A stretch of 21,875 nt of DNA from Candidatus Parcubacteria bacterium (GTDB lineage: Bacteria > Patescibacteriota > Saccharimonadia > Saccharimonadales > Saccharimonadaceae): NCBI GenBank assembly GCA_023391075.1, contig JAEWBQ010000023.1, forward strand, positions 1-21,875, in the 5' to 3' direction. The notes under the pieces are model-generated. The model made no database searches. It saw only the letters and a program-made list of their open reading frames with translations, and had not been told where the DNA came from. Position 1 is the first letter of the stretch. Each line of letters opens with the position of its first letter. A program made the translations under genes and the position numbers. Below, in pieces: positions 6,775 to 15,067 of this stretch.

Positions 6775-8267
6775 TACGCAACCTTAGGAGCGCGTGGGTC
6801 GGTCGTGTGCTGGTAAATCTTCGGGAAGAGGCCGCCTGGGGCTTCGATCGGTACGACGACGCCGCTGCCGAAAGTACGAATGATTGCGTCAGCCGTATCT
6901 GGCAAGAATGGTTTCAATTGCTCGGCAAGCTGCAGCAATGTTCCCGCTGCCTGCGTCAGGACGTCAGCCAGATGCCCGGCGGCATCAGGGTCGGTATCAC
7001 GTTGTTTGGCGATTTCCCACGGTTTGACCACTTCGATGAAACGGTTCAGAGCGCGAACCGATTCCCAGACTTCATCCATCGCGTTATTAAACCGCAGCTC
7101 ACTCATGGCGTCGTAGTACAATTTCGAATCATGATCGCCCTGCTCAATTTCGCCAATGACACCGTCCTGGTAGCGGGTGATCATACTGGCGACACGAGAA
7201 ATGACGTTGCCCAGGTCGTTACCGAGCTCGGTATTATAGGCCGTTTCGAATTTCTCCCAGGTAAAGTCGCCATCATCAAGCGTTGGAATGTGACGAGAGA
7301 AGAAATAGCGGAATGCGTCGAGACCGTATTCGTCGATTACCTGATTGGGATCAACGACGTTACCGATCGTCTTGCTCATTTTGGTGCCCGCCACGTTGAC
7401 GTGCCCATGAACCATCAGTTTCTTCGGCAGCGGTAACTCGAGCCCAAGCAGCATCGCCGGCCAAATCCCGGCGTGGAAGCGTAGAATGTCTTTGCCGATC
7501 ACTTGCACGTCGGCTGGCCAATAGTCCTTCCAGCCTTCCTGGTCAGGATAGCCGAGCACGGTAATGTAATTCGCCAGCGCGTCAATCCAGACGTACATGA
7601 TTTGCTCAGGATCGCCGGGCACTGGTACGCCCCATGTCAGATTCTTTTTTGGCCGCGAAATACTCACATCCTGCAGGCCATCCTTGATCAATTCAAGGAA
7701 TTCTTTTTTGCGGAACTCGGGCACGATCTGCATGCGGTTCGTTTCGATAGCGTCGCGAATCTTATCCGTAAAGGCGCTGGCTTTAAGGTAGTAGTTCTCT
7801 TCGCTCACCCGCTGCAGCGGCTGCTGGTGATCCGGGCAGATGCCATTCATCTCGGCTGCTTCTTTGTCGGTAAAGAAGGCTTCGTGCCCAACACAGTACC
7901 AACCCTCGTAGGTATTCTTGTAGATATAAGGCTGGAGCTTTTGCCAGATATACTGCACGGCGGCTTCATGGTGAATATCGGTCGTGCGGATGAAGTCGGT
8001 ATAGCTCGCACCGACCTTTTTCATAAGTTCTTCGAAATTACCGTACATTGAGTCGGTGTAGGCTTTTGGAGTGATGCCGAGTTCTGCCGCCTTGGCGGCG
8101 ATCTTGTTGCCGTGCTCGTCAGTACCGACCTGGAAACGCACATCGCGGCCGTGCTGCTTCTGGTAACGGGTCCAAATGTCAGCTAACAAATAATCCAGCG
8201 CGTTGCCGATGTGCGGCTTGCCGTTGACGTAAGGAATTGCAGTCGTAATGTAGAGTTTTTTAGCCAT
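6774..8267 (-). CDS. metG: Methionine--tRNA ligase, short form
   Basis: Class Ia synthetase that charges tRNA-Met for initiation and elongation. It has 497 residues. The ATP-binding signature appears as PHIGN at 18-22 and the KMSKS loop as KMSKT at 296-300. FQVGTDEHG, WYCVGHEAFFTD and YVWIDALANY are family landmarks. The connective peptide has no four-cysteine zinc knuckle, like shorter MetG types, and the C-terminal EMAP-like tRNA-binding domain is missing. The helical anticodon-binding domain covers about 355-470. The ATG is preceded by a -10 box and not by a ribosome site. Confidence 0.96.
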   Translation of the reverse strand: MAKKLYITTAIPYVNGKPHIGNALDYLLADIWTRYQKQHGRDVRFQVGTDEHGNKIAAKAAELGITPKAYTDSMYGNFEELMKKVGASYTDFIRTTDIHHEAAVQYIWQKLQPYIYKNTYEGWYCVGHEAFFTDKEAAEMNGICPDHQQPLQRVSEENYYLKASAFTDKIRDAIETNRMQIVPEFRKKEFLELIKDGLQDVSISRPKKNLTWGVPVPGDPEQIMYVWIDALANYITVLGYPDQEGWKDYWPADVQVIGKDILRFHAGIWPAMLLGLELPLPKKLMVHGHVNVAGTKMSKTIGNVVDPNQVIDEYGLDAFRYFFSRHIPTLDDGDFTWEKFETAYNTELGNDLGNVISRVASMITRYQDGVIGEIEQGDHDSKLYYDAMSELRFNNAMDEVWESVRALNRFIEVVKPWEIAKQRDTDPDAAGHLADVLTQAAGTLLQLAEQLKPFLPDTADAIIRTFGSGVVVPIEAPGGLFPKIYQHTTDPRAPKVA

Positions 8268-8275
8268 TGCTGACC

Positions 8276-8284
8276 ATTATAACA
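8276..8284 (-). promoter_or_regulatory. Extended -10 promoter, leaderless, before metG
   Basis: The minus strand reads TGTTATAAT, a consensus -10 with TG extension, ending 8 bases before the metG ATG. The start of transcription would fall on or next to the start codon. It lies between the metG start and the stop of the upstream YfiH-like gene. Confidence 0.6.
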
Positions 8285-8292
8285 GAGATACG

Positions 8293-8997
8293 TCAATCAC
8301 GCATCATGGCGACAATCGCGAAGCGGCCGTCAAAATCACGATAGCCAGCCTTGAATTCGCTATGCGAAAAGTAGTCGTCGCTTTCCGTCGTATCGATCTC
8401 GCTGACTTCGATCCGCTCAAATGGCACGCCAAGCTTCAGAAATTCGCCTGTAATCACTTGGTGCATACTGCGATTAGCAAACGCATGCAGCGGATAATTC
8501 TCACCGCCCGCGGCCGGACTCAACCAGATCAGTACATCGGCAGGATTGGTATCGAAGTTATCTATGAGGTACTGGATGCTTTTGGTCGCGCCGCCTTGCT
8601 CAATGCTATGGCGGCCAAGGTGCGATACCATCAAAATCTGATTAATCGGATCAAAGATAATCGCCCCGACGCAGTCGGCAAGCGGCAATAGCACCGCATG
8701 ATCAGGCCGCGTCACGACGACCGCATCGGCCTGTGCGCTAGGTGTCGGTTCATGAATCCCGTCGCCCTGGTGTTCTTCGTCGATTACTCGGTAGCGGCAA
8801 AAATCCGTCGTATCATAGGTCACCTGCAGCAACGTGGCGTGCGTCGGATCGATATCATTGGTCTGTAAAAATACCGCACGGCTTAAGCCGACCTCGCTAT
8901 TGTCGAGCCGGCCAAAGCCCATATCATTGTCGTCAGCCGACGACACAGCCACGACGATCGAATCACTAAAGATAGTCGGTTGGTCGCGCTCGATCAT
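8293..8997 (-). CDS. YfiH/LACC1-like (polyphenol oxidase family) protein, diverged active site
   Basis: 234 residues from the ATG that overlaps the rsmA stop as ATGA; nine further residues upstream are possible but less likely. Family members bind zinc or copper and act on purine nucleosides. The Cys ligand is visible in LLPLADC and one His in SHLGRHS, the counterpart of the usual HAGWRG. The first His, normally in a QVHG motif, seems replaced: the matching position reads QVTYDT. The zinc site may therefore be altered or inactive, or ligated by another residue such as the histidines in DEEHQGDGIH. No signal peptide. Sits between rsmA and metG. Confidence 0.75.
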   Translation of the reverse strand: MIERDQPTIFSDSIVVAVSSADDNDMGFGRLDNSEVGLSRAVFLQTNDIDPTHATLLQVTYDTTDFCRYRVIDEEHQGDGIHEPTPSAQADAVVVTRPDHAVLLPLADCVGAIIFDPINQILMVSHLGRHSIEQGGATKSIQYLIDNFDTNPADVLIWLSPAAGGENYPLHAFANRSMHQVITGEFLKLGVPFERIEVSEIDTTESDDYFSHSEFKAGYRDFDGRFAIVAMMRD

Positions 8998-9767
8998 GCA
9001 GCTACCTTCGCCAGCGTATGCCACTGTGCAAGCGTCAAATCCTCGGCGCGCAGGTCTGGGGCAATTCCCGCCTTGCTGAGCAGTGCTTCAGCGTCAGGCT
9101 TACTGATACCCAGACCACCCGACAGTGACGAGCGAAGCTTTTTACGTTTCGCCGAAAAACCCGCTTTCACCATACGGAAGTACTGTTTCTCGGTCACGTC
9201 CGTAAAAAGTGGCTCGTGACGGGTCGTCAGCACGACGACTTGCGAGTCAACCTTAGGTGGCGGCGTGAAGAGCTCGGCAGGCACGACGGCACCAAGTGTC
9301 ACGTCCGCATAAAGCTGCGCGCTAACCGCTAGGATGCTCATGTCGCCCGGCTGCGCCGCTAGGCGTTCGGCGACTTCTTTTTGCACCAGCAGCACCGCGA
9401 TCGACGGCTTATTATCGGCGGTCATCAATAGTTGGACGATCTTACTTGTAATATAGTAGGGCACGTTCGCCGCTACCTTGTAGCCAGCCGGCAGCTGTGA
9501 AAGATCGAACGTCAAAATGTCGTGATTGATAACCTGCAGGTTTTTACCCGGGAATTGCCCCGGAAGTTTGCGCGCCAGCTCGGCGTCAAATTCAACAGCG
9601 AGCACCTTAGCAGCCCGGCGCAGCAACTCGCTCGTTAGTGTACCTAGGCCTGGGCCGATTTCAAGCACCGTATCGCTTGCGTCCACTTCGGCGAGGTCGG
9701 CGATATGTGCCAATACGTCGCGGTCACGGAGCCAATGCTGTCCAAGTGACTTATTGGGAGCGACCAA
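8994..9767 (-). CDS. rsmA: 16S rRNA dimethyladenosine transferase RsmA (KsgA)
   Basis: Dimethylates two adjacent adenines in the loop of 16S helix 45, a late step of small-subunit assembly. It has 257 residues. SLGQHWLRD opens the chain, the SAM-binding motif is VLEIGPGLGTLTSEL, and NVPYYITSKIV is the NLPY-type catalytic motif. FTPPPKVDSQVV and GFSAKRKKLRSSL mark the C-terminal rRNA-binding part. The start is read as TTG at 9767, directly abutting the TAG stop of the upstream exoprotein gene. GAAGGG about 11 bases earlier is a distant ribosome site. No in-frame ATG fits the conserved N-terminus. Confidence 0.94.
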   Translation of the reverse strand: MVAPNKSLGQHWLRDRDVLAHIADLAEVDASDTVLEIGPGLGTLTSELLRRAAKVLAVEFDAELARKLPGQFPGKNLQVINHDILTFDLSQLPAGYKVAANVPYYITSKIVQLLMTADNKPSIAVLLVQKEVAERLAAQPGDMSILAVSAQLYADVTLGAVVPAELFTPPPKVDSQVVVLTTRHEPLFTDVTEKQYFRMVKAGFSAKRKKLRSSLSGGLGISKPDAEALLSKAGIAPDLRAEDLTLAQWHTLAKVAA

Positions 9768-10958
9768 CTAGTACCAGCCCTTCGACTGCCATGAGCTCCA
9801 GGCGCCACACGGCGTACTATAACGACCCTTGATGTAGCCAAGTCCCCACTGGATTTGCGTGGCAGCATCATTCTGCCAATTTCCGCCCATCTTGCTACCT
9901 GGGAGCGCCTGCGGAATACCGTAGGCACCCGATGGGTTGCTGGCATTCACGCGCCAGCCAGATTCATGGTTCCAGAGCGTCAGCAGACATGACCATTGGT
10001 CCTCGCCGAAGCCGTAGGCGAGCATCATCTGGTGGCCCAGCGCCTGCGCCTCGGTCGGGTTCGTCGGTGTTGGCAACTTAGCGCCAACTACTTCCACCTG
10101 CTTGACCATTTCTTTGGTGGTGATGGCAGCGATTTTCGTACGTGAAACTTCTTTGCCGTCTTGAATCATGATTTCATACGTCACACTTTGACTGCCGTCT
10201 ACGCCAGGAGTTTGAACCTGCTTATAGCCGAGTGGCTGGTCAGCATCCTTGACCTGATCAGTCGTAAATGGTACCGCTTCGTCGACCGTAATCGTCTGCT
10301 TGCCTTCGCGCCAGACACGTACCGTCAAGTCACTCGTGATCGGCGTGTTATTCGGGACGGAGACACGGTCGTCGCTTGCAAGATTAATACCCTTTTCCTT
10401 GAGCATGTCGCCTACCGTCGTCGCCTGCGTGCGAGCAGTGATGGTCTTGCCGTAGAGCGTAAAAGTAAACGGCGTGGCACGCTTGACGGTCATCTGAAGC
10501 CCACTATCCGCGCCAGCGGTCACATCTACTGATGTTTTGTCTTCGGGATACAGCGTGATGTTGGCCGCCTTGGCGATTTGCGGTGCCGTACGAGCCGATG
10601 ACAATACTTTTTCGCGGACGCCCCCATCGACGACGGTAACTGGCCGGGCACGGTAAATGTTCACTTCATAATTGGCTGCGACTAATTTACTATCGAGCCC
10701 TGGTTCGACGGAATCTTGTGGATCGAGCTGGAAATTCGCCTGCTTAAGCGCATCGCCAAGCGTGGCAGCATGCGTCATGAACGCACGCTCAACGCCATTA
10801 TCATGGACGGTAATCAAACGATCGCCGCTTTCAGGTCCAGTGCTTTCAGCACGTGCCGGTGGAGTAACGGCAAAGAATGCAATCATAGCGACGACAACGC
10901 AGCCGATTGTGGTTAGAATCCCGTAAAACGTCTTCTGTTTTTTGACTAAACTTCTCAT
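9768..10958 (-). CDS. Exported DUF348/G5/lytic transglycosylase-like protein (Rpf-like architecture)
   Basis: 396 residues. An N-terminal hydrophobic segment (12-32) ends in PARA, suggesting signal peptidase cleavage near 37. Then come three DUF348-type ubiquitin-like repeats (about 48-87, 106-144 and 159-199), a G5 domain (about 218-292) and a C-terminal lysozyme-fold domain (about 308-396). WNHESGW contains the likely catalytic E332, with NPSGAYGIPQALPGSKMG after it. This order matches actinobacterial resuscitation-promoting-factor-type proteins, which cleave peptidoglycan outside the cell. In an epibiont it could remodel its own wall or act on a host wall; that is inference. Two cysteines (C324 and C384) flank the fold and may form a disulfide. 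It has its own promoter and a leader hairpin. Confidence 0.88.
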   Translation of the reverse strand: MRSLVKKQKTFYGILTTIGCVVVAMIAFFAVTPPARAESTGPESGDRLITVHDNGVERAFMTHAATLGDALKQANFQLDPQDSVEPGLDSKLVAANYEVNIYRARPVTVVDGGVREKVLSSARTAPQIAKAANITLYPEDKTSVDVTAGADSGLQMTVKRATPFTFTLYGKTITARTQATTVGDMLKEKGINLASDDRVSVPNNTPITSDLTVRVWREGKQTITVDEAVPFTTDQVKDADQPLGYKQVQTPGVDGSQSVTYEIMIQDGKEVSRTKIAAITTKEMVKQVEVVGAKLPTPTNPTEAQALGHQMMLAYGFGEDQWSCLLTLWNHESGWRVNASNPSGAYGIPQALPGSKMGGNWQNDAATQIQWGLGYIKGRYSTPCGAWSSWQSKGWY

Positions 10959-10965
10959 ACGTAGG

Positions 10966-10985
10966 GTGTCACCTCACAGGTGCAC
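10966..10985 (-). promoter_or_regulatory. Leader hairpin holding the ribosome site of the exoprotein gene
   Basis: In the transcript, GTG-CACCT pairs with AGGTG-CAC (one bulged base, 3-base loop), 8 bp in all. The only Shine-Dalgarno-like sequence, AGGTG, lies within the stem, about a dozen bases before the ATG. Folding would limit ribosome access, so translation may be regulated or temperature-sensitive. Confidence 0.4.
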
Positions 10986-10993
10986 TGAAACCG

Positions 10994-11002
10994 ATTATAG
11001 CA
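10994..11002 (-). promoter_or_regulatory. Extended -10 promoter for the exoprotein gene
   Basis: The minus strand reads TGCTATAAT. No good -35 lies 16-18 bp upstream, as is common for extended -10 promoters. Transcription would start near 10987 and give a leader of about 28 bases. Confidence 0.6.
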
Positions 11003-11025
11003 GACTGCGCGACATAACGCTATGT

Positions 11026-13137
11026 TTAGAGCTTCTCGAGCCGGGCGTATTCGACGTTTAACTTCTTGGTCACCCCCGATGAAAACTGCACGGTCACTGC
11101 CAGTCCATCGATATCGATTACTTCACCGACGCCAAACTGCGTCGAGCGGACGCCATCGCCAATATCCAGCCCCGGCCCATCGTTCCATTCGTCATGTTCA
11201 TTGTGCTGCGAGAAGCTTGGCTGCATCGCCCGCTCCGGCTCATACCCCATGTCACTTAAGAATCGTGACGGCGGGTTGTAGCTGCGCTGACCAAACAGCA
11301 ATCGACTGCCCGCGTAGCTTAGGTGCAGCTCCTGGCGAGCACGCGTCATCCCGACATAGCAAAGGCGGCGTTCTTCCTCAAGCTCGCTCGGACCAGCATC
11401 ATAGACGCGCGAGTGCGGAAAGATACCCTCTTCCATGCCGACCATGAACACTACCGGGAATTCCAGTCCCTTTGCGGCATGGATCGTCATCAACGTGACT
11501 TTCTTGCCATCTTCCTGCGTATCGGCACTTGACATCAAGGCGACCTCTTCGAGGTAGTCAGGCAATGACAAAAAAGCTTTGGCGTCGGAAATCAACGACC
11601 CCAAGTTAGCCTCGCGCTCTTCGGCTTGCGGCGTGCCGTCCATAATGAAGTCACGATACCCTGTCCGGTTGATCAGCAGCTCGATCAAGTCGCTTGGCGG
11701 CAGCTGTTCCTCGACTTTTATCTGCATGCTGCGCAGCAAATTGCCCAACTTCTCCAGCGCCAGCTTCGCCCGTGGCGTCAGGCGGCTGGTCTGCTGGACG
11801 TTTACCAAGCTAGTAATGATATCCATGCCGTTTTCAGACTGCCACTGGAGGAATTTCTCGAGGCTTGTCGCCCCGATGCCGCGTGTCGGCACGTTTGCGA
11901 TACGGGTAAAACTCATACGATCATTCGGCTGATAGATCAAGCGCAGGTAGGCGACGATGTCCTTGATTTCCTTGCGGTCATAGAACCGTACGCCGCCAAT
12001 AATTTGGTACGGCACGCGGACCTGTAGCAAGGCACGCTCGAGTGTGTAGCTTTGTGCGTTCGTGCGGTAAAGAATGGCGAAGTCGCCGTAATTGCGGGCA
12101 CCGATCATCGCCTGGGCGGCAATCCGGCTGGCGACCCCGTAGGCCTCCTCGGCCTCGTCGTAGCTGCCCTGCACTTGCACCGGCGAGCCGGCTGGTTCTG
12201 CAGTCCACAGCTTCTTATCGCTGCGCTGCACATTCTTACTAATCACGTTATGCGCGGCTTCCAGAATCGCGCCGGTGCTACGGTAGTTTTGCTCAAGCTT
12301 GATAATGAGCGCTCCTGGGAAGTCTCGTTCGAAGTTCAAGATATTCGTAAAGTCCGCCCCGCGCCAGCTGTAAATCGACTGCCAGTCGTCACCGACCACG
12401 CAGATATTGCGCTCTTCCCCCACCAGCTGCTTGACGATAGCATACTGCGCGGCGTTTGTGTCCTGATACTCGTCAATCAAAATATGCTTGAACTGGGCGC
12501 GCCACTTGGCGCGAACTTCAGGGTAATTCGTCAAAAGGCGAACGGTCTCACCGAGCAGATCATCAAAGTCCAGGGCGCCTGCTTCTTTTCGAAGCTTCTC
12601 GTAGAGCTCATAAATTTTTGCCACGTCTTTTTCGAACGGATACCGGGCCGTAGCGGCCAGATCGTCCGGGCCTAGCAGGTCGTTTTTGGCATTGGAGATT
12701 TTGCCCGATACTGCCTGCGGCTTGATCTGCTTGTCAGCGATCGACAGTTGCTTCATCGCCTGCTTGATCAGACCTTGGCGGTCATCTTCGTCGTAAATCA
12801 CGAAGTTGTTGCCGATGCCCAGGGCATGGCCGTCGTGACGCAGTAGACGGACACAAATCCCATGAAATGTCCCCATCCACGGCATAAAGCTGCGTGACGA
12901 ACTATCCTGTCCGAGCAAATGACCGAGCCGTTCGCGCATTTCCCGGGCCGCCTTATTCGTAAAGGTTACCGCCAGAATTTGATTTGGATACAGTCCTTCT
13001 TCGGCAATCAGATAGGCAATCCGATGAGTCAGTGTCTTGGTCTTGCCACTACCAGCACCCGCCAAAATCAGCAGCGGGCCGCTTGTGCACTGCACGGCCT
13101 TCGCCTGTTCGTCATTTAACCCCGAGAGTAACGTCAT
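11026..13137 (-). CDS. pcrA: ATP-dependent DNA helicase PcrA/UvrD
   Basis: Superfamily 1A 3'-5' helicase for nucleotide excision repair, replication restart and removal of stalled complexes. It has 703 residues. Visible motifs in order: Walker A GAGSGKT (27-33), TFTNKAAREM, LIDEYQDTN (II), VGDDWQSIYSWRGAD (III), LEQNYRST (IV), TIHAAKGLEFPVVF (V) and YVGMTRARQ (VI). The last 45 residues (GDGVRSTQFGVGEVIDIDGL onward) form the Tudor-like domain that in PcrA contacts RNA polymerase, which favours the PcrA name. A -10-like box lies 8 bases before the ATG, inside the end of the upstream gene, and the ribosome site is weak. Confidence 0.96.
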   Translation of the reverse strand: MTLLSGLNDEQAKAVQCTSGPLLILAGAGSGKTKTLTHRIAYLIAEEGLYPNQILAVTFTNKAAREMRERLGHLLGQDSSSRSFMPWMGTFHGICVRLLRHDGHALGIGNNFVIYDEDDRQGLIKQAMKQLSIADKQIKPQAVSGKISNAKNDLLGPDDLAATARYPFEKDVAKIYELYEKLRKEAGALDFDDLLGETVRLLTNYPEVRAKWRAQFKHILIDEYQDTNAAQYAIVKQLVGEERNICVVGDDWQSIYSWRGADFTNILNFERDFPGALIIKLEQNYRSTGAILEAAHNVISKNVQRSDKKLWTAEPAGSPVQVQGSYDEAEEAYGVASRIAAQAMIGARNYGDFAILYRTNAQSYTLERALLQVRVPYQIIGGVRFYDRKEIKDIVAYLRLIYQPNDRMSFTRIANVPTRGIGATSLEKFLQWQSENGMDIITSLVNVQQTSRLTPRAKLALEKLGNLLRSMQIKVEEQLPPSDLIELLINRTGYRDFIMDGTPQAEEREANLGSLISDAKAFLSLPDYLEEVALMSSADTQEDGKKVTLMTIHAAKGLEFPVVFMVGMEEGIFPHSRVYDAGPSELEEERRLCYVGMTRARQELHLSYAGSRLLFGQRSYNPPSRFLSDMGYEPERAMQPSFSQHNEHDEWNDGPGLDIGDGVRSTQFGVGEVIDIDGLAVTVQFSSGVTKKLNVEYARLEKL

Positions 13138-13143
13138 TACACT

Positions 13144-14250
13144 CTATTTTAGCAGAAACAGGTAGGCGAGTGCACCGCCGCCAGCGCCAACAACCAACAG
13201 TCCTACGATCCAGACGATCCATAACCAGCTCGGCTTCTTCTGGACGGGATGCTGGAGGGGCTGATGATAGGCGTCCGTATCATATATGGCGCCGTTTGTC
13301 GTATCGCCGGTACTTGGTGATTCTTTATATTGTTGCGGAATTGACGAGGGACCGGTTTGCTGTGGCCGCAGTGCAGCCACAGGCCGCTGTGGTCCCAGGA
13401 CGGGCTGTGCTGCCTCTCGCGGCTGGCTCTGCAGAGCGGGGGCAGCCGTATCTGCCTGGCTTGATTCAATCGCCATCAGATCACCCTGCAACTCTTCAGG
13501 GAGAATAACAGCTTCAACAGGTGCACTCGTCGGAGTGCTTTGTGGCTCAGCAGGTGCTTCAGGGGCAGACTCTGTCGCCGATAGGTCAAGCGGGTCGGCG
13601 GCAAATCCACCAAGCGGACGCTTCTCCACTTTTGCATCAGGCAAAAACGGGGATGTCAGCGGCTCTATCTGCTCTTCGAGCGCCGACTCGGTCGTGACGA
13701 CAGGAGACTCCCTCTCGGTAGCATCAGCGACTGGCGATTGCGCCTGTGCCTGTGGCAAGTCGAGCGGATCCGGCCACTCCGACGCGGTTTCGGTAAGAGT
13801 TTCGGCAGGCAGCACATCAGCGATGTGAGCCGGCTCGGCCACAGGATGAACTTCTGGCGTAACGCTCGGATTCAGCGGTTCAATGGCGCCTGCATTCCGC
13901 GACACCGATGACGGTGAAGTTTTTGCCATGTCCGACGAAGGATGCATCACATCCATAAAGCGTCCGCCACGGCGCGTCGCCAGCGACGGCGCAGGCCGGC
14001 TCGACATTGGTGCAGCGCGCTTAGGAATCTCGATGGCAGGCGCAACTTCTGGCTCAACCGCTGGGGCGGCAGGGGCCGCCGGCGTAGTTGACACTGTCGC
14101 TGCTGGCGATTCAGAAACAATCGACTGGCTCGTCTTTATTACCAACGTTTTTACGCCGTCATCTGGCCGAGGCGTGTCATCGTTCGTTGGGATGCCACCC
14201 ATCAGCGAGGTCACGGCTTTGTCGAGTTCATCAAAATCTATATCTTTCAT
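13144..14250 (-). CDS. Tail-anchored Pro/Ala/Glu-rich protein of unknown function
   Basis: 368 residues, family not recognised. A short N-terminal block (MKDIDFDELDKAVTSLMGG) looks structured and is followed by about 310 residues rich in Pro, Ala, Glu and Ser with no predicted fold. A basic KK then leads into one C-terminal membrane helix (about 342-364, WLWIVWIVGLLVVGAGGGALAYLF) and a four-residue tail, so most of the protein should be cytosolic. The ATG has a good ribosome site (AAGGTAGGAT) overlapping the tpiA stop 8 bases upstream. It ends 6 bases before pcrA. Helical N-terminal block plus flexible tether suggests a membrane-bound recruitment or scaffold protein; this is inference. Confidence 0.85.
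   Translation of the reverse strand: MKDIDFDELDKAVTSLMGGIPTNDDTPRPDDGVKTLVIKTSQSIVSESPAATVSTTPAAPAAPAVEPEVAPAIEIPKRAAPMSSRPAPSLATRRGGRFMDVMHPSSDMAKTSPSSVSRNAGAIEPLNPSVTPEVHPVAEPAHIADVLPAETLTETASEWPDPLDLPQAQAQSPVADATERESPVVTTESALEEQIEPLTSPFLPDAKVEKRPLGGFAADPLDLSATESAPEAPAEPQSTPTSAPVEAVILPEELQGDLMAIESSQADTAAPALQSQPREAAQPVLGPQRPVAALRPQQTGPSSIPQQYKESPSTGDTTNGAIYDTDAYHQPLQHPVQKKPSWLWIVWIVGLLVVGAGGGALAYLFLLK
13146..13154 (-). promoter_or_regulatory. Extended -10-like box before pcrA
   Basis: The minus strand reads TGCTAAAAT, ending 8 bases before the pcrA ATG and overlapping the stop of the tail-anchored gene. It has the same form as the box before pyk, suggesting a leaderless pcrA mRNA besides readthrough from tpiA. 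Confidence 0.45.
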
Positions 14251-14258
14251 ATCCTACC

Positions 14259-15026
14259 TTATTTTGCTGCGTGCGCCTTTGCGACGATCTCGGTAAATTG
14301 ATGCGCATCGAGGCTTGCGCCACCGACCAACAGGCCGTCGACGCCGTCAATCGCCAGATAGTCCGCTGCGCTCGACGCCGTGACACTACCCCCATAGAGG
14401 ACGCGGATTGCTTTCGCAGCCTCTGCGCCATAGAGGTGCTTAACGTGTGAGCGGATAGCCGCTACCGCCTGCTTGACATCGCCAGGCAGCGCATTGTTAC
14501 CCGTCCCAATCGCCCAAACCGGTTCATAAGCAATCACGACGTTTTCCAGCTCATCGCTCGTGACATTGACAAGCCCGCCCGTCAGCTGATCGTGGATCAC
14601 ATCGTTGGTTTCGCCCATGGTGCGCTCGCTGGTCGTTTCACCGATACACAGAATCGGAACGATCCGATTACGAAGGGCTGCTGCCACCTTGTTACGCGTG
14701 TCCTTGTCAGTCTCAAGGAAGATGTGTCGGCGCTCAGAGTGGCCAACCAACGCATAATTGACGATACCGTGCAGCTGCGCCGCCGATACCTCACCGGTAA
14801 ATGCGCCGTGATCTCGCCAGTAGAGATTTTGCACCGCCAGCTTGAATTGCCGGCGATCCACCTGCAGACTAAGCGACTGTAGAGCAAGGAGGGTTGGCGC
14901 GAGCACCACTTCGACATTGCGGCGTACTTTGATCATGCCCGCCAGTTTGTGGACATACAAGCTTGCCTCCTGCGTTGTGAGGTTCATTTTCCAGTTACCG
15001 ACAATGAGCTTTTTATCTGTTGCCAT
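14259..15026 (-). CDS. tpiA: Triosephosphate isomerase
   Basis: Interconverts dihydroxyacetone phosphate and glyceraldehyde 3-phosphate in the cytosol. It has 255 residues. N11 and K13 (GNWKMN), H96 (VGHSERR) and the general base E168 (YEPVWAIGTG, loop 6 hinge) are present, and the phosphate site shows LYGGSV and LVGGASL. It follows pgk after 41 bases and pyk lies beyond, giving a cluster of glycolytic genes. A possible -10 box lies in the pgk-tpiA gap. Confidence 0.97.
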   Translation of the reverse strand: MATDKKLIVGNWKMNLTTQEASLYVHKLAGMIKVRRNVEVVLAPTLLALQSLSLQVDRRQFKLAVQNLYWRDHGAFTGEVSAAQLHGIVNYALVGHSERRHIFLETDKDTRNKVAAALRNRIVPILCIGETTSERTMGETNDVIHDQLTGGLVNVTSDELENVVIAYEPVWAIGTGNNALPGDVKQAVAAIRSHVKHLYGAEAAKAIRVLYGGSVTASSAADYLAIDGVDGLLVGGASLDAHQFTEIVAKAHAAK

Positions 15027-15051
15027 AGTGCTTATGTTTCTTGTCTTTCAG

Positions 15052-15060
15052 TGTATACCA
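15052..15060 (-). promoter_or_regulatory. Candidate extended -10 in the pgk-tpiA gap
   Basis: The minus strand reads TGGTATACA, 25 bases before the tpiA ATG. It is weaker than the other boxes here and lacks a clear -35; it might give extra tpiA expression. Confidence 0.3.
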
Positions 15061-15067
15061 ATTCTAT

